Below, one piece after another: positions 4,417 through 8,345 of a DNA stretch of 8,345 bases. How positions within the stretch are numbered: position 1 is the stretch's first letter; every line of letters starts with the position of its first letter. Under the pieces are notes generated by a model. It ran no database searches and was not told the DNA's origin. It worked only from the letters and a program-made list of their open reading frames with translations. The stretch is from Polyangia bacterium (GTDB lineage Bacteria; Myxococcota_A; Polyangia; Polyangiales; Polyangiaceae), in NCBI GenBank assembly GCA_030430975.1, contig JAUIKB010000208.1, positions 1 to 8,345 of the forward strand, in the 5' to 3' direction. The position numbers were made by a program, and so were the translations under genes.

Positions 4417-6987
4417 TCAGCCGCGTCGGCGAGTGCGAACCAGCGCCAGTGCGGCCAGGGCGAGCCATGGCCAGCGACCGTTGCTAGGACTGGGAGCGGA
4501 CACCGTTCGGCAACCGCAGCCCCCGTCATCCCCCGTGTCGGCTGGCGCGGCGGGCGAGCTCGCGCCGGTTCCGCCGCTCCCCGCGCCACCGCCACTTCCC
4601 GATGAGCCAGCCGTCCCCGAGCCGCCGGTCCCGGCTGCGCCAGCGCCGCCCCCGCCACCAGCTCCGCCCATGAGGCCGTCCAGAGGCAGCGCCGGAGGCG
4701 GAGCACAGTCACCGGCCGTGTTCACCGAAGACGAAAGCGTCCAGCTGACGGCCCGTGGTCTGGCCCAGTCCTGATCCTCGATCCGTTCATGCACAGCCAG
4801 TACCGTACCGGCGCAATCGGTCGCTAAGCGACTCGACCGGCTGTCTATCCATCCCCAGTTGCCATCGGGTGAAACAATTTCCTTATCCGAAATATCGCCT
4901 TCCGGACTGACGAGCGCTGTTTCAAGTCCGCCGGCCCCTTCCCAGACCAACCGGAATTGCGAACCGTCATAGATCGCGGATAGTCCGCCTGGGGGTGGCG
5001 CGGTAGCGATTCGCACCTTCGGCAGCACGGTTCCGTCCGGTCTGATTCGGTGAATATCCAGCCCATCAGGACTTGGGTTGACCACGACGAATAGGTTCTC
5101 GCCGTACGCCGTCGCCACGTCGCTACCTCCGTCACCGAGCTGGACGGGGGCTTGATCGATCATCGTTCCGTCCCCCTTAAACCGCGCATAGTAGAGCATG
5201 TGATCACTCTGGTCGCTGAACGCGACCAAGTAGACGCCGCCCCAAGCGATATCGACAGACAGCCACAGAAACATGGGGCCAAACGGTAGCGGCAGCTCGA
5301 ACTCCTCCCCCATGGGCTGCCCGCTGGCGTCCACCTGCCGCGCGTAGATATCACCGAACTTTGCCTGCCGGTCGTAAGCGACTAGATAATTTTCTCCGTC
5401 AAAATTTACGGATACGTACTCCAAACCAGCTTCCGACTCCGCGACCACCGCGGTCGAGAGGACCCGACCACTCGCGTCTAGTTTTGCTACGGACACGAAA
5501 TAGTCGTCGCCTTGAAAGCTGGACCAAGCGGCTAGAAAGCCATCATTGCCCCTGGCGATAGCCGGCCACATCTCGGCGGCCGAAGTGGCCGCAAGCGGAC
5601 TGGAATCTCCGACGAGCTGGCCTTGCCCATCGGAGCGACGGATCATCACGTTGCGATCATTCGAGCCGTCGCTAGCGGACCAGACGGACAGGAACTCGGC
5701 ACCGGTGAACGCGACTGCCGGTGCGCGTTGTGCCGCGGGGCCGATCTCGATCAGACCAGCAGCGTCGTGAAGGGTCACAGTGCCGGAGGCGTCGATCGCG
5801 CCGAACGATAGATCCTCACTCGACTCGTTCAGTGCTCGGTGCCAGACCGAGAGGAAGCCGCCCGCGCTAGCGGCCATGGCGAGGTGCGCGCCCGGGGTCG
5901 TCGTCACCGGGATGCCACTGGGATCCGTAACGCTGCCGTCCGCGGCAATGCGCGCAATGCGCGCATTGCCACCGGATACCCCACCAGCCAAAGCATACCC
6001 TTCTAACCACGCGACCATGGCCCCGCTCGGTGCTGCAACCACGGTCCGATCAGTAGCCGACGCACTCGTGGCGACCGTCGCCATCGAAACCACATTCAGT
6101 CCGGTGTCGAGCCTGGCGATCCGCACTTCATTCGGCGTGGCGTCCGCGGCATGGGCGATAAGGTAGTGCCCATCAGCAAAGGCCAAGTCAGCCTGAAGGT
6201 TGCCGGCCACCGCCGATAGCAGAGCGCGCGGGGCTCCGTCCACGGCGTTCCCGTCGGCAGTGAATCGCTGGCCAAAGACTTTGTCAGCGTCTTGGAAGGT
6301 GACGAGATAGTTGGTGCCGTCAAACGCCACATTTGGGTAGCGGATGTCGTTGGTCACCACGTGCGTCAGGCGGACCGGGCTACCCTGAGGTATGCCGGCG
6401 CTTGAGATTCGTCGCACCTCGAGTCCGGGATCGAGGCTTAATGACGAGGTGCGGTACACCAACAGAAACCCTGTGCCGTCGCTGGCAAGTGTGGGTAGTT
6501 GTTCCTGCGTGTCAGAGGTGGATGCTAGCAACCCCACATCCGTCACGACGCCGTCAGGAGCGATCAGCACGCCACCGATGTCGATTGCATTGGGTGTCTT
6601 CTCGACCGTCGCGGCGACCAAATAGCCGGCGCTGCCGTGTGCTATCGCTGCTCGGCCCCGGTTGAGCGGCGCAAAGCAATCACTATCCGGCACCGTGAAG
6701 GGCGTGGCGTCGATCGGTTGGCCCTGAGGGTCGGTGCGCCAACCGCGGACCGTGGGCTTGCCAAACTCGGGCTGGTCACACCACGCGACCAAGAATCCGG
6801 TACCGTCCCCGGCAATAGAAGGCTGGAGTTTGCTGGACGACCGAGCGCCTTGAGCGCCTTCATCTAAGGGCACGAGGGGCCCAATCAGCGGCGCCGACAC
6901 CGCGCGCACGGGGGCGGGAGACTGTGTCTCACTGCAACCCACTGACGCTAGCGCCAACAATCCTAGCAATGCGAGGGCTCGTCTCAT
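4417..6987 (-). CDS. Surface-anchored 14-repeat (propeller-like) protein with lipobox and MYXO-CTERM-like tail
   Basis: An 856-aa protein on the minus strand. N-terminus MRRALALLGLLALASVGC is a signal peptide with a probable lipobox (SVGC, Cys18). Residues ~55-735 contain about 14 copies of a motif like DGTGFLVAWCD, for example 61-71, 170-178 (DGTGFLLVY), 223-233 (DGTNYLVTFQD), 482-489, 530-540 (DGENYLVAYDR), 583-592 and 674-682, recurring every ~44-55 residues, as expected for blades of beta-propellers. A Gly/Ala/Ser-rich linker (~772-820) leads to a C-terminal tail with GCGC (823-826), a hydrophobic stretch (~838-850) and RTRRRG (851-856). This is the tripartite MYXO-CTERM organisation, which in known members is processed by a myxosortase for cell-surface display. 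Substrate or partner is unknown; no catalytic motif seen. Start: fixed by the signal peptide, since an in-frame stop lies at 6997-6999; no good Shine-Dalgarno precedes it. It converges with the small lipoprotein, 79 bp apart. Confidence 0.88.
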   Translation of the reverse strand: MRRALALLGLLALASVGCSETQSPAPVRAVSAPLIGPLVPLDEGAQGARSSSKLQPSIAGDGTGFLVAWCDQPEFGKPTVRGWRTDPQGQPIDATPFTVPDSDCFAPLNRGRAAIAHGSAGYLVAATVEKTPNAIDIGGVLIAPDGVVTDVGLLASTSDTQEQLPTLASDGTGFLLVYRTSSLSLDPGLEVRRISSAGIPQGSPVRLTHVVTNDIRYPNVAFDGTNYLVTFQDADKVFGQRFTADGNAVDGAPRALLSAVAGNLQADLAFADGHYLIAHAADATPNEVRIARLDTGLNVVSMATVATSASATDRTVVAAPSGAMVAWLEGYALAGGVSGGNARIARIAADGSVTDPSGIPVTTTPGAHLAMAASAGGFLSVWHRALNESSEDLSFGAIDASGTVTLHDAAGLIEIGPAAQRAPAVAFTGAEFLSVWSASDGSNDRNVMIRRSDGQGQLVGDSSPLAATSAAEMWPAIARGNDGFLAAWSSFQGDDYFVSVAKLDASGRVLSTAVVAESEAGLEYVSVNFDGENYLVAYDRQAKFGDIYARQVDASGQPMGEEFELPLPFGPMFLWLSVDIAWGGVYLVAFSDQSDHMLYYARFKGDGTMIDQAPVQLGDGGSDVATAYGENLFVVVNPSPDGLDIHRIRPDGTVLPKVRIATAPPPGGLSAIYDGSQFRLVWEGAGGLETALVSPEGDISDKEIVSPDGNWGWIDSRSSRLATDCAGTVLAVHERIEDQDWARPRAVSWTLSSSVNTAGDCAPPPALPLDGLMGGAGGGGGAGAAGTGGSGTAGSSGSGGGAGSGGTGASSPAAPADTGDDGGCGCRTVSAPSPSNGRWPWLALAALALVRTRRRG
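5944..5970. repeat. Perfect 12-bp inverted repeat within the propeller gene
   Basis: GGCAATGCGCGC (5944-5955), AAT, GCGCGCATTGCC (5959-5970): a perfect 12-bp stem with a 3-nt loop, also holding an internal tandem of CAATGCGCG. It sits in the coding sequence and encodes Asn-Ala-Arg-Ile-Ala-Arg-Ile-Ala on the minus strand at residues ~341-348. Such a perfect dyad is unlikely by chance over a few kb. Confidence 0.7.
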
Positions 6988-7018
6988 GTCCGACAGCTAC
7001 GTCGCGATTGCGGGTCAT
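6929..7018 (-). CDS. Possible 29-codon upstream ORF overlapping the start of the propeller gene
   Basis: On the minus strand GAGAGGGGAAG directly precedes an ATG at 7018, the best Shine-Dalgarno in the area. It opens a 29-codon frame, out of frame with the propeller gene, that runs past that gene's ATG (6987) and ends at 6929. The peptide (MTRNRDVAVGH...) resembles nothing I know. It may be a leader ORF that delivers ribosomes to the weakly signalled main start, or a chance frame. Confidence 0.18.
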   Translation of the reverse strand: MTRNRDVAVGHETSPRIARIVGASVSGLQ

Positions 7019-7081
7019 CTTCCCCTCTCAAACCCGAACTCGCAGATCACGGATCGCGGGATTGGCGCACACTTCCGATAG

Positions 7082-7153
7082 GTTCGCGTGAACGTGCAAA
7101 CCGAACCGGTGGCGGCGTTCAATCCGACCATCCTAGTCGAAGTCCTGAACTAA
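7082..7153 (+). pseudogene. Fragment with the Uma2 (DUF820) nuclease-family signature
   Basis: A short open segment between stops at 7079 and 7151 reads ...VAAFNPTILVEVLN. The string NPTxLVEVLS is the characteristic core of Uma2-family PD-(D/E)XK proteins, which are abundant as accessory genes in myxobacteria and cyanobacteria. No start, no upstream domain and no continuation (normally ...SPSTE..DR) can be found in any frame, so this would be a relic of about 20 codons. The call rests on one motif. Confidence 0.4.
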
Positions 7154-7419
7154 TCGGACGCCGGGGTTTGGACGAACAGCTCGTCGACGGACTTGACCGT
7201 CGCCACGATACGCACCCCCCCGTCGACCAGAATCGACGACTTGCAGTTCATTACGCGCCCGCGCTGTTCGGTGGTCAAGGTCAAGCCGCGCGCGTCGAGG
7301 ACTTGCACGGAGCGGATCGTGCGGTCCAGGATCGCTTCCAGCATGTGCCGCAGCAGGTCCGGCGACTGAGTGAAGAGCAGCTTGAAGACGAGGTCGTTGG
7401 TGGGCCGCAGCAGGTCCAT
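7150..7419 (-). pseudogene. Truncated Rpn/PD-(D/E)XK transposase-nuclease family relic
   Basis: From ATG at 7419 the minus strand encodes 89 residues beginning MDLLRPTNDLVFKLLF, the unmistakable N-terminus of the Rpn / PDDEXK_2 family (recombination-promoting nuclease, putative transposase), followed by LLRHMLEAIL and a divergent strand region VDGGVRIVATV. Full members are usually about 200-300 aa. Here the protein ends at residue 89, and where the family has its catalytic Asp and ExQ-type motif I find Asn/Cys and Ala-Thr-Val. It is therefore probably dead. No Shine-Dalgarno precedes the ATG; a CCGGG/CCCGG dyad (7421-7433) occupies that place. The open frame extends to 7611 but the extra 64 residues look non-coding. 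It ends against the Uma2-like fragment on the other strand. Confidence 0.6.
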
Positions 7420-7510
7420 GCCGGGTGCCCCGGTGACGGGCGGCGTGGGTTGCTCGGTTTGTGGCAGGGGCCGGGCGTCAGCGAGGGCGGCGGAGGTCGG
7501 TGGGGCCCCC

Positions 7511-7550
7511 AAACACACTAAATATATGAATTTATTGTTATTTTGGTTGT
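7511..7550. other. 40-bp AT-rich island
   Basis: Only 8 of 40 bases are G or C, in surroundings that are strongly GC-rich. On the minus strand it holds TATATT (7526 to 7521), five of six bases of a -10 box, about 100 bp upstream of the Rpn relic, but no matching -35. It may be the relic's old promoter, an element border or an insertion target. Confidence 0.5.
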
Positions 7551-7805
7551 GCCGCGGCGACTGATCAGCGTGCAGTAGGAGCCCCACGCAGACCCGCCCA
7601 CACCGCCGCACCTCGACGGGCCCTGTAAGGACGCGCAGTTCCTGCGTGAAATCCCCGAGGTTTGCTTCCTTTCAACGGTTTTTTGAACTATGAGCGGGGC
7701 CGCCCGCCACCCCCAAATGCCGCGCCGTACACGCGGAAAAACGGCCTCCGGACTCCATCACGCGGATGGGACTCGGCGCAGGCCCCACGGCTAGAAGCGA
7801 CGGGC

Positions 7806-7826
7806 AAGGAAGAACCAAAAAGAACC
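7806..7826 (+). promoter_or_regulatory. Ribosome-binding region of hppA with a tandem 7-mer
   Basis: AAGGAAG (7806-7812) is the likely Shine-Dalgarno but lies 14 nt before the ATG at 7827, longer than usual. AAGAACC occurs twice (7810-7816 and 7820-7826), exactly 10 bp apart, so a small duplication may have lengthened the spacing. Confidence 0.4.
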
Positions 7827-8345
7827 ATGGCTGCTTATCTGATTTACGCCGCACCCGCCGCAGGGCTCGTGGCGCTCATCTACGCCTACATCAAGGCGAA
7901 CTGGGTCAAGTCGCAAGACGCTGGCACCAAGGACATGAAGGAGATCGCCGAAGAGATCCAAAAGGGTGCCATGGCGTTCCTCGCGACCGAGTACAAGGTG
8001 CTCGCCATGTTCGTCGTCGTGGTGGCGGGCCTGCTGGGTGGCGCCAACGTCGCGTTCGCAGGCGAAGGACGCAGCCCGCTGATCGCGGTCTCGTTCGTGG
8101 TCGGTGCAGGCGCCTCAGCGCTGGCCGGTTACTTCGGCATGCGGGTGGCTACCAACGCCAACGTCCGCACCACGGCCGCTGCTCGTAAGGGCATCAGCGA
8201 GGCCCTGGACGTCGCGTTTAGCGGCGGCGCGGTGATGGGCATGAGCGTCGTCGGCCTCGCCGCCATCGGCCTCGGCGGTCTGTTCATCCTGTACACGACG
8301 GTCCTGTTCCCCGGGCAGCTCGCCACGTCCCTGAACGTGCTGACG
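7827..8345 (+). CDS. hppA: Membrane-bound (ion-pumping) pyrophosphatase, 5' part
   Basis: The first 173 residues of a membrane-integral pyrophosphatase, which hydrolyses cytoplasmic PPi and pumps H+ and/or Na+ across the membrane. Family-typical features: N-terminal helix LIYAAPAAGLVALIYAYI (5-22), the cytoplasmic segment around EIAEEIQKGAMAFLATEYKVL (39-59), helix ~60-78, helix ~85-104, then the highly conserved FGMRVATNANVRTTAAAR (103-120) and ALDVAFSGGAVMGMSVVGL (126-144). Full-length members are about 650-800 aa with 16 helices; the PPi-binding Asp motifs lie beyond the right edge, as do the residues that separate Na+ from H+ and K+-dependent from K+-independent types, so the ion cannot be assigned here. 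Start: ATG 7827 places the first helix where family members have it. It is preceded by a gene-free stretch and is probably transcribed on its own. Confidence 0.95.
   Translation, partial: MAAYLIYAAPAAGLVALIYAYIKANWVKSQDAGTKDMKEIAEEIQKGAMAFLATEYKVLAMFVVVVAGLLGGANVAFAGEGRSPLIAVSFVVGAGASALAGYFGMRVATNANVRTTAAARKGISEALDVAFSGGAVMGMSVVGLAAIGLGGLFILYTTVLFPGQLATSLNVLT

Larger units (their letters stand above)
7420..7826. other. Gene-free stretch upstream of hppA
   Basis: About 400 bp without a supportable gene. It contains the AT-rich island (7511-7550), an 8-bp palindrome GGGGCCCC just before it, a small CGCAG-TTC-CTGCG dyad (7634-7646) and a TTCAA/TTGAA dyad (7671-7687). The promoter of hppA should lie here; TTGCTT (7662-7667) followed by AACTAT (7686-7691) is the only pair I could propose, and it is weak. 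Open frames here have no recognisable product. Confidence 0.5.

Noticed and set aside
4106..4774. 222-aa plus-strand open frame rich in Pro/Ala/Arg
   Set aside because: It is the complement of the Gly/Ala-rich linker of the propeller gene and the small lipoprotein in another frame; composition is typical of GC-rich shadow frames.
7420..7611. Upstream extension of the Rpn relic (64 residues)
   Set aside because: Family members begin at the MDLLRPTND sequence; the extension crosses the AT island and looks non-coding.
1..8345. tRNA, rRNA, CRISPR array or complete insertion sequence
   Set aside because: No cloverleaf, rRNA-like segment, regular direct repeats with spacers, or transposase with terminal repeats was seen on reading both strands; only short dyads and nuclease relics are present.

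Overview
This GC-rich window looks chromosomal and comes from a myxobacterium, most likely of the Polyangia/Sorangium type. The evidence is a set of hallmarks seen together. There is an FHA-fused sigma-54 activator back to back with a Hanks-type Ser/Thr kinase that carries a membrane anchor and an extracytoplasmic tail. There is a large surface protein ending in a MYXO-CTERM-like tail (Cys motif, hydrophobic stretch, Arg cluster), and there are Cys-rich small lipoproteins and OmpA-like proteins with lineage-specific extensions. The phylum call rests on recognition, not on a search.

Layout. (1) 1-719, minus: N-terminal part of an FHA / sigma-54-interaction-domain regulator, cut by the window edge. 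(2) 813-2528, plus: transmembrane Ser/Thr protein kinase with a Pro/Ala-rich linker and a TonB-C-like C-terminal domain, diverging from (1) across 93 bp. (3) 2531-3571, minus: secreted OmpA-like-domain protein with an unrecognised Cys-containing C-terminal half, converging on the kinase with only 2 bp between stop codons. (4) 3572-4058: a ~490-bp intergenic region with several inverted repeats, including an extended 45-nt stem-loop. (5) 4059-4337, plus: small Cys-motif lipoprotein. (6) 4417-6987, minus: 856-aa exported protein made of about 14 propeller-like repeats, with a lipobox at one end and a MYXO-CTERM-like tail at the other. (7) 6988-7826: decayed accessory stretch holding a fragment with the Uma2 (DUF820) signature, a truncated Rpn/PD-(D/E)XK transposase-nuclease relative and a 40-bp AT-rich island. 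(8) 7827-8345, plus: start of a membrane-bound pyrophosphatase (hppA), cut by the right edge.

The genes do not form one operon: strands alternate and each gene seems to have its own upstream region. The only plausible functional pairing is the regulator and kinase, which share a short divergent promoter region and both belong to phospho-signalling (FHA domains bind phosphothreonine). The envelope proteins are independent cell-surface or periplasmic factors. I see no complete new multi-gene system. The most unusual items are the 45-nt stem-loop upstream of the OmpA-like gene, the perfect 12-bp inverted repeat inside the propeller gene, the double-anchored 14-repeat protein, and the graveyard of two nuclease families beside hppA.
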